Shown here in pieces: positions 32,819 through 40,237 of a DNA stretch of 64,000 nucleotides (position 1 is its first letter; every line of letters starts with the position of its first letter). The stretch comes from Actinomadura nitritigenes (GTDB taxonomy: Bacteria > Actinomycetota > Actinomycetes > Streptosporangiales > Streptosporangiaceae), in assembly GCF_017573545.1 (NCBI RefSeq), contig NZ_JAGEOK010000021.1:62001-126000 (forward strand). Reading direction: 5' to 3'. A program made the translations under genes and the position numbers. Below the pieces are notes generated by a model that had not been told where the DNA came from, searched no databases, and saw only the letters and a list, made by a program, of their open reading frames with translations.

Positions 32819-33292
32819 ATGGTGGACACGTCGGGTGATGATGCGGCCCGCTCCGCTGCCGCCCTCGACGATGCCGCGTTCACGCTGATGAGCGTATGGT
32901 CGCACGCCCACAACGCGCCGGACGTCCCGGTGCCGTCCACGCAGCTCAGAGCGCTGTTCATCCTGGAGCGCGGCCCGGTGAACATCAGCAGCCTGGCCGC
33001 CGGCCTGGACGCGCTGGTGTCGTCGGCGAGCCGGCTGTGCGACCGGCTGGAGGGCGCCGGGCTGCTGATCCGCGACCCCGGCCGGGACCGGCGCGAGGTG
33101 ACCGTCCGGCTCAGCACGGACGGGCAGGCGCTGCTGGACCGGCTGCGCGTGCGGCGGCGCGCGGAGATCGCCGACGTGCTGGCCGCGATGCCGGCGAACG
33201 CGCGCGCGGCGCTGCTGTGGGGCCTCGCGGAGTTCCACGAGGCGGCGTCCGGCCGCGACACCGGCGGCGGCTCGTTCCCCATGCTGGCCTGA
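32819..33292 (+). CDS. MarR-family transcriptional regulator
   Basis: A 157-residue winged-helix regulator. The DNA-binding part includes LRALFILERGPVNISSLAAG, the recognition helix ALVSSASRLCDRLEGAG and the wing RDPGRDRREVTVRLS. It is divergent from the SpoIIE-like phosphatase across 63 bp, so mutual control is likely. The ATG at 32819 lies very close to GGAGGG (32812-32817); the following GTG codon at 32822 has a slightly better distance. Effector unknown. Confidence 0.88.
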   Translation: MVDTSGDDAARSAAALDDAAFTLMSVWSHAHNAPDVPVPSTQLRALFILERGPVNISSLAAGLDALVSSASRLCDRLEGAGLLIRDPGRDRREVTVRLSTDGQALLDRLRVRRRAEIADVLAAMPANARAALLWGLAEFHEAASGRDTGGGSFPMLA

Positions 33293-33371
33293 TACCCCCT
33301 GCCGACCGGCCCCATCATCCTCCGAACCACCCTCTCAGTCCCACAAACCCCGCATTTGCCGAATCTCCCGA

Positions 33372-33439
33372 TAAACGGAAATGAGGCGGCAATTATCCGG
33401 GCACTTTCCCGGACACGCCGCGCTCATTTTCGCCGTTTA
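33372..33439. promoter_or_regulatory. Long imperfect stem-loop between marR and L,D-transpeptidase genes
   Basis: A 19-bp stem with one 1-nt and one 3-nt bulge (outer TAAACGG and CCGTTTA) encloses an inner 6-bp hairpin TCCGGG-CACTTT-CCCGGA. It is the only large structure in this 253-bp gap, which is otherwise AT-richer than its surroundings and holds no gene. Confidence 0.6.
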
Positions 33440-33545
33440 CCGAACGGGCGCCCTCACCACTACTAGCATCCGGCCCCATGGCGAATGACAATGCCTTTCC
33501 CGATCAGCGCGGCCGGACGGCCGGAAGACCCGCGCGGAGGCCGCG

Positions 33546-34382
33546 ATGACCGCCCGCCGCCTCCGCTCCGCCCCCGCCCGGCGGCCGCGCGCCGCCCTCG
33601 CGGCGGGCACCCTGCTGGCGGGCGCGGGCCTGCTGCTCGGCGGCTGCGGGCACTCGCCCGCCAACACCGCGTCCGCCCGCGGCGGCGACCGGGCGACCCC
33701 GGCGCGGGCACCGGGCGGCACGTCCGGGGCCCCCGAGGCCACCACGTTCGCCCGCCTCAAGGGCGTCCCGCACGACGGCGCACCGGACGGCGCCACCGGC
33801 GGGCTCGTCGTGCACCCCGCCAAGCCCGTCCCGGTGCTCGACAAGCCCGGCGGGCGGGCCGTCGCCACGCTCCCCGCCACGGAACTGGGCGGGCCCACCT
33901 GGGTCCCCGTCGTGCAGAGCTCCGGGGACTGGCGGCGCGTGCTGCTGCCGAGCCGCCCCAACGGGTCGACCGGCTGGATCTCCGGCGCCGCCGAGGGCCT
34001 GCTCACCGCGCACACGCCCTACACCGTCAAGGTCGACCTGTCGCGGCGCCGGCTCACCCTGCTCAAGTCCGGCAGGCCCGCCGGCGCCTGGCCGGTCGCG
34101 GTCGGCGCCGCCAAGACCCCGACGCCCACCGGCCGCACCTTCATGCTGGCCACCCTCGCCCCCGCCAAGAAGACGCCCAGCCCGCTGGTGCTGCCGCTCG
34201 GCACGCACTCGGCCACCCTGGACACCTTCGGCGGCGGCCCCGGCACCGTCGCCCTGCACGGCTGGCCCGACCGGTCCGTGTTCGGCAAGGCCGTCACCCA
34301 CGGGTGCGTGCGCGTGCCCCAGGACGCGCTCCAGGCCCTCTCCAAGGTCCCGCTCGGAAGCCTCGTGTTCATCGACGCCTGA
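33546..34382 (+). CDS. L,D-transpeptidase lipoprotein (YkuD domain)
   Basis: A 278-residue exported protein. The signal peptide ends in a lipobox with Cys34 (LLLGGC), so the protein is anchored to the outer face of the membrane. After a disordered stretch and an SH3-like region (LVVHPAKPVPVLDKPGG, WVPVVQSSGDWRRVLLP), the YkuD domain carries the active site HGWPDRSVFGKAVTHGCVRV with the nucleophile Cys254. It forms 3-3 peptidoglycan crosslinks or attaches proteins to the wall. GGAGG lies six bases before the ATG. Confidence 0.92.
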   Translation: MTARRLRSAPARRPRAALAAGTLLAGAGLLLGGCGHSPANTASARGGDRATPARAPGGTSGAPEATTFARLKGVPHDGAPDGATGGLVVHPAKPVPVLDKPGGRAVATLPATELGGPTWVPVVQSSGDWRRVLLPSRPNGSTGWISGAAEGLLTAHTPYTVKVDLSRRRLTLLKSGRPAGAWPVAVGAAKTPTPTGRTFMLATLAPAKKTPSPLVLPLGTHSATLDTFGGGPGTVALHGWPDRSVFGKAVTHGCVRVPQDALQALSKVPLGSLVFIDA

Positions 34383-34508
34383 GCCCGGCGGCCGGACCGC
34401 CCGGCACGCCGTCCGGTCCCGCCCGCGAGCGCCGGCGGGACCCCACGAACCCCGCTCGACGGCCACGGCCGTCCCCTTCATCCGGATACACACGATCGGA
34501 GACGATCC

Positions 34509-35168
34509 ATGCACGCCTTCACCCGCCTGACCGCCGCCGGCCTGCTCGCCGCCGGCCTCACCGCCGCGACGGCCGCGGCCACCGGACCCGCCCTCGCCGC
34601 CCCGCCCGATCCGTCCGGGTCCGGGTCGGCCTTCGGGCTCGCCGCCACCGGGCCGCTCGGCGCCGTCCCGCCGGAGCCCGCCGTCTCGTCCGACGGCGGC
34701 CCCGCGCACAAGAGCGTGCTCAGCGAGGACCGTCTCAAGGCCGTCCGCGCGTCCGCGCTGAGGGTCGACGCGACGCCCTCGAACGCCCGCTCCAACGTCA
34801 CGGACCTGGCCGTTCCCACCGCGAAGCTGATGGCGAACGCGGTCACCGCGACCTGCCACGACGGTCAGGGCGGCGCGCACCTGACGCGGGCCACCGTCGC
34901 GGGCAAGCGGCTGGACGCGACTCCGCCGCCCAACACCACCGTCCCGGTGGACGTCGAGGGCGTCGGCCGCACGTCGCTCGTCCTCAACAAGCAGCAGCGC
35001 ATGCCGAACGGGCGGCTCGCCGTCACCGCCATGCAGCTGAACCTGCCCGGCGGCAAGGGCGCCGTCCGGGTCGCGTCCGCCACCTGCGGCCGCGTCCCCG
35101 CGCAGCGTCCCGCCGAGGCGCCCGCGCCGAAGCCGGTCAGGCACCACGACCTGCCGGTCACCGGCTGA
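34509..35168 (+). CDS. Secreted choice-of-anchor-like protein ending in LPVTG
   Basis: A 219-residue precursor with a Sec signal peptide (about 1-31, cleavage near ALAAPP). The mature part (VTATCHDGQGGAHLTRATVAG, TSLVLNKQQ, AVTAMQLNLPGG) resembles the choice-of-anchor P family of actinomycete surface proteins with two conserved cysteines. The protein ends exactly with HHDLPVTG, an LPxTG-type sortase motif, but without the hydrophobic segment and basic tail that normally follow. A strong terminator begins 20 bp after the stop. Attachment mode is uncertain. Confidence 0.78.
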   Translation: MHAFTRLTAAGLLAAGLTAATAAATGPALAAPPDPSGSGSAFGLAATGPLGAVPPEPAVSSDGGPAHKSVLSEDRLKAVRASALRVDATPSNARSNVTDLAVPTAKLMANAVTATCHDGQGGAHLTRATVAGKRLDATPPPNTTVPVDVEGVGRTSLVLNKQQRMPNGRLAVTAMQLNLPGGKGAVRVASATCGRVPAQRPAEAPAPKPVRHHDLPVTG

Positions 35169-35187
35169 CGACCCTCGACCCGGAACG

Positions 35188-35225
35188 GCGACGGCCCGGC
35201 GGTGCGGACACCGCCGGGCCGTCGC
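35188..35225. terminator. Strong terminator hairpin
   Basis: A perfect 17-bp stem (GCGACGGCCCGGCGGTG and its complement) with a 4-nt loop, between the convergent stops at 35168 and 35316. Confidence 0.9.
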
Positions 35226-35315
35226 GATGCGCATTGACGTCCGCCGTATTCGCCCACCGGAGGCGCCGCACCGGCCGAAGCGACCGGGCCGCGCGAATGG
35301 CGCGGAAATGCCGCG

Positions 35316-35774
35316 TCAGCCGGCGAACGATTTCTCGAAATGCACGATGGCCCCGTTCCGCTGGACGCGATCGAGAATGCGGACCTCCTCCGTGCACGCC
35401 CGCATCAACTGCAGCCCGCGGCCGTGTTCGGCGCCCGGCGGTGCCGGCGGCGCGTCCCAGACGGCGCGCGTGGCACCGTCCCGCCACCCGGTCTCGACGC
35501 TCTCCGCGGTGCTCGCGGCGGTGCTCACGACGGCCCCGCCGTCGATGACCTCGACGACGCACTTCGTGCCGTCCATCCGGGCCCTGACCTCGTAGTCCTT
35601 GCCCGCGGTGGCGTGCTGGATGACGTTCGCGCACGCCTCGCCGAGCGCCAGCGCGATATCGGCGCGCACCTCCGGCGGGACGCCGAGACCGCGCAGAGAG
35701 GCGTCGAGCGTATGCCTGACCAGTGGAGCGCTCTCGGCGTTCCTCGGCAGGGTCATCTCGAGGACGACCTCCAT
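35316..35774 (-). CDS. RsbW-like ATP-binding serine kinase (anti-sigma)
   Basis: A 152-residue GHKL ATPase. The N box is LALGEACANVIQHA, the G1 box is EVIDGG and the G2-like region is GRGLQLMRACTEEV. Single-domain proteins like this act as anti-sigma serine kinases in partner switching and would be the natural partner of the SpoIIE phosphatases 3-7 kb away; the pairing is inferred. GAGG at a good distance supports ATG 35774 over the ORF start at 35849. No antagonist (STAS) gene is adjacent. Confidence 0.88.
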   Translation of the reverse strand: MEVVLEMTLPRNAESAPLVRHTLDASLRGLGVPPEVRADIALALGEACANVIQHATAGKDYEVRARMDGTKCVVEVIDGGAVVSTAASTAESVETGWRDGATRAVWDAPPAPPGAEHGRGLQLMRACTEEVRILDRVQRNGAIVHFEKSFAG

Positions 35775-35946
35775 ACCATGCGCCTCCGTTCCCTCGCTAG
35801 TGGCAAGAATTCCCAGTACCGCACTCCGGAAACTCCGGCCATCCGGCAAGAGTCGCTAGTCGCCCATCGCGTCCATCACCTTCGCGCCCTCGTCCATCCC
35901 ATCCACGTCCCCCCGGTCGGCGGATTCACGCCGCGTCCCGGCGGGG

Positions 35947-36327
35947 TCAGCCCTCCTCGACCCGTCCGGCCAGCTCGCGGGCCCGCGCGACCTGCGCCTC
36001 GTCCATCCCCTTGTAGTCGCAGTCGCGGTGCCGCTCCTCCTGGTCGTCGATCCACCGGGCGTGCGCCTCCCAGGCGGCCTGCTTGCTGATGCCGAGCGCG
36101 GCGCCGATCTGCGACCACGACGCGCCCGCCTCGCGCGCCGACCGCACCGCGAGCTGCCGCCCGTACACCGCCTTGCGGGCGATGACCTCGCCGAGCGCGA
36201 GCCGCTCCAGCGCCTCCTCGCGCAGCAGCGGCACGTCGCCCATCGTGTCGCGCACCCACAGCTCGTCATGCCGCCCGGCCGCCGTCAGCAGCGTGAACTC
36301 TTTCTCGATCCCGTCAGGAGTGATCAT
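35947..36327 (-). CDS. Small helix-turn-helix regulator
   Basis: A 126-residue protein. The helix-turn-helix is in the second half: SAREAGASWSQIGAALGISK followed by QAAWEAHARW, with helices on both sides. The N-terminal part (MITPDGIEKEFTLLTAAGRH) is also helical. Similar small actinomycete HTH proteins exist without an assigned role. The start codon is 12 bp from a set of 16-bp iterons, so autoregulation is very likely. ATG 36327 is used; a GTG-type start upstream would run through the iterons. Confidence 0.82.
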   Translation of the reverse strand: MITPDGIEKEFTLLTAAGRHDELWVRDTMGDVPLLREEALERLALGEVIARKAVYGRQLAVRSAREAGASWSQIGAALGISKQAAWEAHARWIDDQEERHRDCDYKGMDEAQVARARELAGRVEEG

Positions 36328-36338
36328 GCATTCCACCC

Positions 36339-36375
36339 TGACGTCAACCCACCCTGACGTCAAGCCCTCCTGACG
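36339..36375. promoter_or_regulatory. Three 16-bp iterons with TGACGTCA core
   Basis: TGACGTCA occurs at 36339 and 36355 and the half TGACG at 36371, spaced exactly 16 bp, immediately upstream of the small HTH gene. On the minus strand the unit reads TTGACGTCAGGGTGGG. Likely operator for that regulator. Confidence 0.7.
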
Positions 36376-36390
36376 CCCCTCGCTGAGCGA

Positions 36391-36699
36391 TCAGGCGGGT
36401 TCGGCCCCGTGGCCGGCGGCGATGGCGTCGATGTGGTGGGCCAGTTCGAAGTCTTTGGTGGTGAGACGGTGTCCGGCGTCGTGGGTGGTGATGTCAAAGC
36501 GGATGCGTTGCCAGGTGATGTGGATGTCGGGGTGGTGGCTGATCTCACGGGCTTTGGCCGCCACGTATATCGCCAGGTGGACGGTCTCGTGGTAGCTGTG
36601 CCGGTAGGTCCGGGTGATGGCGTTGCCGGTGCGTTCCCAGCCGGGGAGGTCGGCCAGGCGGGCGGCGATCTCGTCGTCGGTGAGCGGCTCGGGGGCCAT
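36391..36699 (-). CDS. Pterin-4a-carbinolamine dehydratase (PCD/DCoH)
   Basis: A 102-residue PCD-family protein. The active-site signature EISHHPDIHITW carries the two consecutive histidines and the downstream tryptophan. PCD recycles the 4a-hydroxy-tetrahydropterin made by aromatic amino acid hydroxylases; in animals the same fold is also a transcription cofactor. No hydroxylase gene is nearby. GAGGAG supports ATG 36699, and only 13 bp separate it from the stop of the XRE regulator, so the two are probably one transcript, an unexpected pairing. Confidence 0.88.
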   Translation of the reverse strand: MAPEPLTDDEIAARLADLPGWERTGNAITRTYRHSYHETVHLAIYVAAKAREISHHPDIHITWQRIRFDITTHDAGHRLTTKDFELAHHIDAIAAGHGAEPA

Positions 36700-36712
36700 G
36701 GGCGTCTCCTCG

Positions 36713-37912
36713 TCAGGTGATGGCGCCGATGATCTCGACCAGTTCGCGGCCCTGGGCACTGTGGTTCCAGCGTGCGGCGTGCGCGGGCAGGGCGATCAGT
36801 TCGGCGCGCAGCCGGGCCGAGCCGGTTTTGCCGCAGGCGGTGGCGGCGGCTTGGGCGATCGCGACGACTCGTTCGGGGTCGGGTGAGCTGGCTGCGGCGA
36901 GGGAGTTGGCCTGGCGGGCGCGGAACACGCCGGAGTCTCGCCGGTAGTCGGTGGGCTGGTCGCCGAGGACGCGGTCCCATGTGGTCGCGGCGTTGTCGTG
37001 GTCGCCGGCGCGGCCGTAGGCGGTGGCGCGTTGGGCGTCGGTGTAGTGCGGTGTGCGGCGGCAGGCGTTGGCCCAGGGGTAGACGTCGTCGATGCGGGAG
37101 ATCAGGGCTTCCGCGCGGTCGAAGGCGCGGTCGGCGCTCGGGCGGTCGCCGGTCATCGCGTGTCCGTGGCCGAGGTGGACCAGGGCCAGGACGCGGACTT
37201 TCGCGCACAGGCGGGACTCATCGGCGAGGGCTGCGCTGGCGTAGTCGATGACGGCTCCAGGGTCGCCTTCGTCGATCGCGTGCATCGCCTTGTTGGCGAG
37301 GGCGTAGCTGACGAGCTGGGGGTTGCCGGAGCGGTGCGCCATTTCCAGTGCGGCGGTCCGCCAGTATCCGGATTGCTCCAATGCGGCGGCGTCCTGGTAG
37401 AGCCAACCGAGGAGTTCTGAGTAGGCGACGCCCATTTCCAGCAACCCGTGCCGGACGGGGGTATCGGCGGCGTGGATGAGGTGGCGGATCAGGTCGGTCT
37501 GCGCGGTGACGGTCGGGATGAGCATGTGCGGGCCGAGCCACATGTCGGCGCGATAGTGGCCGGGGAGTTGCTGGCGGAAGTACTCCACCAGCTCGGGATC
37601 GACAGGCCCGCTGTGGCCGATGCGGGCGAGGGCGCCTGCCGCGACGCCTGCGATGCCCATCTCCAGGACTTGACGGCGGCGGATCACGATCGTGTCGTTC
37701 CGTTTTTCAGGGCGCAGGGCTCGCAGTTCTCCGCCCGCGTCGAGCAACTCGTCCAGCCGATCGACGAGTGCGGGCGATGGACGTTTGTGCCCGTTGGCGA
37801 TCTTCGACAGATGTCCGTTGTCGCAGGGAACGAGGGCGGCCAGCTTGCGCTGGCTGATGTGCCGCTCGTTCATGAGTTGCCGCAGTTTCTCGCCGAAGGT
37901 CATCGCTGCCAT
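36713..37912 (-). CDS. XRE-family regulator with TPR-like domain
   Basis: A 399-residue regulator. Residues about 5-60 form an XRE helix-turn-helix (KLRQLMNERHISQRKLAALV, HLSKIANGHKRPS). A TPR-like helical domain follows (QTDLIRHLIHAADTPVRHGL, AMHAIDEGDPGAVIDYASAAL, DAQRATAYGRAGDHDNA). Such proteins sense peptides or other small ligands in actinomycetes. ATG 37912 is chosen; another ATG three codons later is equally possible. It is divergent from the small-ORF/kinase genes and followed by PCD. Confidence 0.88.
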   Translation of the reverse strand: MAAMTFGEKLRQLMNERHISQRKLAALVPCDNGHLSKIANGHKRPSPALVDRLDELLDAGGELRALRPEKRNDTIVIRRRQVLEMGIAGVAAGALARIGHSGPVDPELVEYFRQQLPGHYRADMWLGPHMLIPTVTAQTDLIRHLIHAADTPVRHGLLEMGVAYSELLGWLYQDAAALEQSGYWRTAALEMAHRSGNPQLVSYALANKAMHAIDEGDPGAVIDYASAALADESRLCAKVRVLALVHLGHGHAMTGDRPSADRAFDRAEALISRIDDVYPWANACRRTPHYTDAQRATAYGRAGDHDNAATTWDRVLGDQPTDYRRDSGVFRARQANSLAAASSPDPERVVAIAQAAATACGKTGSARLRAELIALPAHAARWNHSAQGRELVEIIGAIT

Positions 37913-38045
37913 TAGTACCCGTTTCGCCCCGGGATGCGGTGCTGTCTGGCGCTGTCCGTCCAGGTGGACAGCGGACACCGCCTTTCACGCTAACGGCGGA
38001 TGCGCTGTCTTGGAGTGCGAAAGGTGTTCCTCGGACACATGAAAC

Positions 38046-38084
38046 GGCCCCGGCCGGCGGGCGAACGCCGGTGGTTCCGGGGCC
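38046..38084 (+). promoter_or_regulatory. Two-part stem-loop in the leader of the small-ORF operon
   Basis: Outer stem GGCCCCGG/CCGGGGCC and inner stem CCGGCG/CGCCGG form one long hairpin, 22 bp upstream of the GTG at 38107. It could be an attenuator or a terminator that must be read through. Confidence 0.5.
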
Positions 38085-38106
38085 TGACCGGAAACGAGGT
38101 CCGGCT

Positions 38107-38352
38107 GTGAGAACGGTATCCGACTCGGTGATCTCTTCAAGGGCGGTGATGGTGGGCGGCATCCCGGCTGTCGCCGCGGTGCAGCCCGTCTGCGCGGCGC
38201 CCTGGTTTCCGCCGGGCGTCATGCATTGGCGCGGTGAGGCCACCGGCTCGTGGTGGGCCATGACTCCGAGTGGTGGCCGTCTGATCGAGGCGGCCACCGA
38301 GGAGGCGCTCGCTTACGAGGTCCGCCGAGTCATGGCCGGGGTGACGGTCTGA
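38107..38352 (+). CDS. Small hypothetical protein
   Basis: An 81-residue protein not recognised. It contains WFPPGVMHWRGEATGSWWAM, unusually rich in tryptophan, and ends with a helix (EALAYEVRRVMAG). GTG 38107 is preceded by GAGG eight bases upstream. Its stop overlaps the ATG of the next gene (TGATG), so they are coupled. It is divergent from the XRE regulator, which is its likely controller. Confidence 0.65.
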   Translation: MRTVSDSVISSRAVMVGGIPAVAAVQPVCAAPWFPPGVMHWRGEATGSWWAMTPSGGRLIEAATEEALAYEVRRVMAGVTV

Positions 38353-38675
38353 TGCCCGACGTCAACGATGCAGGCGACCCTCGGGGCTTCACGTCCGCCG
38401 ACCACCTGGACGTGCTCGCGCGGGCCTTGGCCGACACCGGGTGGTCGTCCGCTCCGCGCTACGACCGCGTCCCCGCGCTGATGCACGTGTTCGCCCAGGA
38501 CATGCCCGGCTTCGGAGAGAGCATCCGCGTCACGGCTGGCGCGGACGGGACGCCGTGGTTCCTGTCCTCCACGGGTGACCTGCTGGCGCCCTGCCATGAC
38601 CCGGCCAGTGCGACCACGAAGATCGCCGCGCTCCTCGCGCCGCTACTGGCGGTCGTCCGCCCCCCAAAGCAATAG
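38352..38675 (+). CDS. Small hypothetical protein
   Basis: A 107-residue protein of no recognised family. A helical start (FTSADHLDVLARALADTGWS) is followed by strands (VTAGADGTPWFLSSTGDLLA) and a Leu/Ala-rich C-terminal helix. The pattern, strand-rich with a terminal helix, is reminiscent of small immunity or chaperone-like folds, but this is only a visual impression. It is translationally coupled to the 81-residue protein before it. Confidence 0.65.
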   Translation: MPDVNDAGDPRGFTSADHLDVLARALADTGWSSAPRYDRVPALMHVFAQDMPGFGESIRVTAGADGTPWFLSSTGDLLAPCHDPASATTKIAALLAPLLAVVRPPKQ

Positions 38676-38765
38676 CTGACGCGTCCCTCTCGATCCTCGT
38701 TGCTCCGGTCAACAGGCGCGCACCGGAGCCACGACCCAAACCTCAAAGGCGCGCCGGAGGTGAAC

Positions 38766-39311
38766 ATGACCATCACGCTGGACCGCGTCACCCACGCCGG
38801 GAAGGACCCGCGGGAGCTGATCCCCGCCAAAGCGTTCGCGCTCCTGGTGGAGGACTTCCGCAACGCCACCCACGCCGGCCACGACTACTGCACCCGCGCC
38901 GTCGGGCAGAACCTGGTGTTCCTCAAGGCCGTCGGGGTCATCCGCCGTGCCGAGCGGCAGGACCCCCGCAACTACGTCCGCATCGTCCCGACCCCGCCCG
39001 TCGACCAGGCGTGGCACCTGAGCCTGCAGCGGACCGAGGTGTACGTTCCGATGAGCGTCACCTTCGCCGAATCGTTCATCCACCACCGCCCCGTCATGGA
39101 CGACGACATCCGCTCGGGCGCCGCACTGGCCCGCACCATTCCCCGGCTCCACGCCACCGGCTACTACGTGGACCCCGAGTTCTGGGACGGCGAGGCCGGC
39201 ACCAGCTGCTGCCCGCCCGAATGCAACGACCAGGGCGGCCGTGACTGGCGATCCCTGGTCGACTGGAGCGGCTTCCTGCCACTGGACACACCGCTCGCCA
39301 TACGCCTCTGA
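38766..39311 (+). CDS. DUF1399/glycine-rich-domain-like protein
   Basis: A 181-residue cytosolic protein. The segment PTPPVDQAWHLSLQRTEVYV, followed 15 residues later by FIHHRPVMDDD, resembles the VDxxWHxHxxxTxxY...HHxP signature of glycine-rich-domain (DUF1399) proteins; the match is by eye and needs a profile search. Near the C-terminus there is a Cys cluster (SCCPPECND). GGAGG is five bases before ATG 38766. It probably belongs to the same transcript as the two small genes before it and the kinase-like gene after it. Confidence 0.65.
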   Translation: MTITLDRVTHAGKDPRELIPAKAFALLVEDFRNATHAGHDYCTRAVGQNLVFLKAVGVIRRAERQDPRNYVRIVPTPPVDQAWHLSLQRTEVYVPMSVTFAESFIHHRPVMDDDIRSGAALARTIPRLHATGYYVDPEFWDGEAGTSCCPPECNDQGGRDWRSLVDWSGFLPLDTPLAIRL

Positions 39312-39338
39312 CCGAACCCCAGCCAGAAAGGGCTGCGC

Positions 39339-40142
39339 GTGCGCACCGACTGGACCGACCTGCCCGAGGACCTGCGGAACCAGATCGCAGCCAAGACGGG
39401 TCCGATCGACCGCATCGAGCCCGCGCCCACGGGCAACCATGCCGACATCGCGTCCACCCTGCACACCGCAGCCGGACGGGTCTTCGTCAAGGCCGCCCGC
39501 AAGCTCGACGACCAGGACGGTCCCGAGGTGACGTCGCTGCGACGCGAGGCCGCCGTCAACCCCGCCGTGCCCGAGTTCGCTCCCCGGCTCCGCTGGCAGA
39601 TCGAATCCGGGGAGTGGCTCGCACTCGGATTCGAGCACGTGCAGGGACGTCCCGCCGACTTCTCCGCCGGATCACCGGACCTGGAGACCCTCGCCAAGAC
39701 CATCCATGCCGTCCACCAAGCACCCTGCCCCGACGCGGCGATGGCGGCCGAACGGCGCTGGCAGCGCTACGTCGACGACCCCGCTCCACTCGCAGCCGGC
39801 GGCGTCCTACTGCACACCGACCTCAACCAGGACAACTTCATCATCACCCGCGACGGCTCCGCCTACGTCGTCGACTGGGCCTTCGTCACGCGCGGCGCAC
39901 CCTGGCTCGAACTCGTCCTTCTCATCCCCTGGCTGCTCAAAGCAGGACACCACCCACAGGCCGCCGAGGAATGGGCCGCCCAATTCCCCACCTGGACCGA
40001 GGCCGAGGCCACCGACATCGACACGTTCACCGCCGCGTTCGCCCGGCAATGGCGGACGGCCAGCCAGCGGCGCCAGGACGCCTGGATCGTCCGCCACGCC
40101 GACCTCACCGGACGCTGGGCGGACTACCGGCTCAAGAGGTAA
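39339..40142 (+). CDS. Aminoglycoside-phosphotransferase-fold kinase
   Basis: A 267-residue APH-family protein. The catalytic loop LLHTDLNQDNFIITRDGSAY and the metal-binding aspartate in VVDWAF are intact. The N-lobe is short, with the lysine in VFVKAARKL. In the APH fold the substrate may be an antibiotic, a small metabolite or a sugar; nothing here decides. AAAGGG precedes GTG 39339. It is the last gene of the cassette and ends before the second copy of the palindromic element. Confidence 0.85.
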   Translation: MRTDWTDLPEDLRNQIAAKTGPIDRIEPAPTGNHADIASTLHTAAGRVFVKAARKLDDQDGPEVTSLRREAAVNPAVPEFAPRLRWQIESGEWLALGFEHVQGRPADFSAGSPDLETLAKTIHAVHQAPCPDAAMAAERRWQRYVDDPAPLAAGGVLLHTDLNQDNFIITRDGSAYVVDWAFVTRGAPWLELVLLIPWLLKAGHHPQAAEEWAAQFPTWTEAEATDIDTFTAAFARQWRTASQRRQDAWIVRHADLTGRWADYRLKR

Positions 40143-40175
40143 CCACTGCCCGACTGCCACGGCCTTCGTTCGTTT

Positions 40176-40220
40176 GCGGCGAGTCGCTGTTGTGGGGTGG
40201 TCATAACGGCGACTCGCCGC
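40176..40220. terminator. Dispersed palindromic element, copy 2
   Basis: Arms GCGGCGAGTCGCTGTT and AACGGCGACTCGCCGC form a 16-bp stem with one G-U pair around a 13-nt loop. It lies between convergent stops (40142 and 40238) and matches the element at 20062-20116. Confidence 0.75.
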
Positions 40221-40237
40221 GAGGCGAGGGACGAGGG

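Noticed and set aside
35775..35946. Sigma-B-type promoter before the RsbW-like gene
   Set aside because: GGGAATTC and an upstream GTTTCC are present but do not match the usual GTTT-N(14-16)-GGGTAT pattern.
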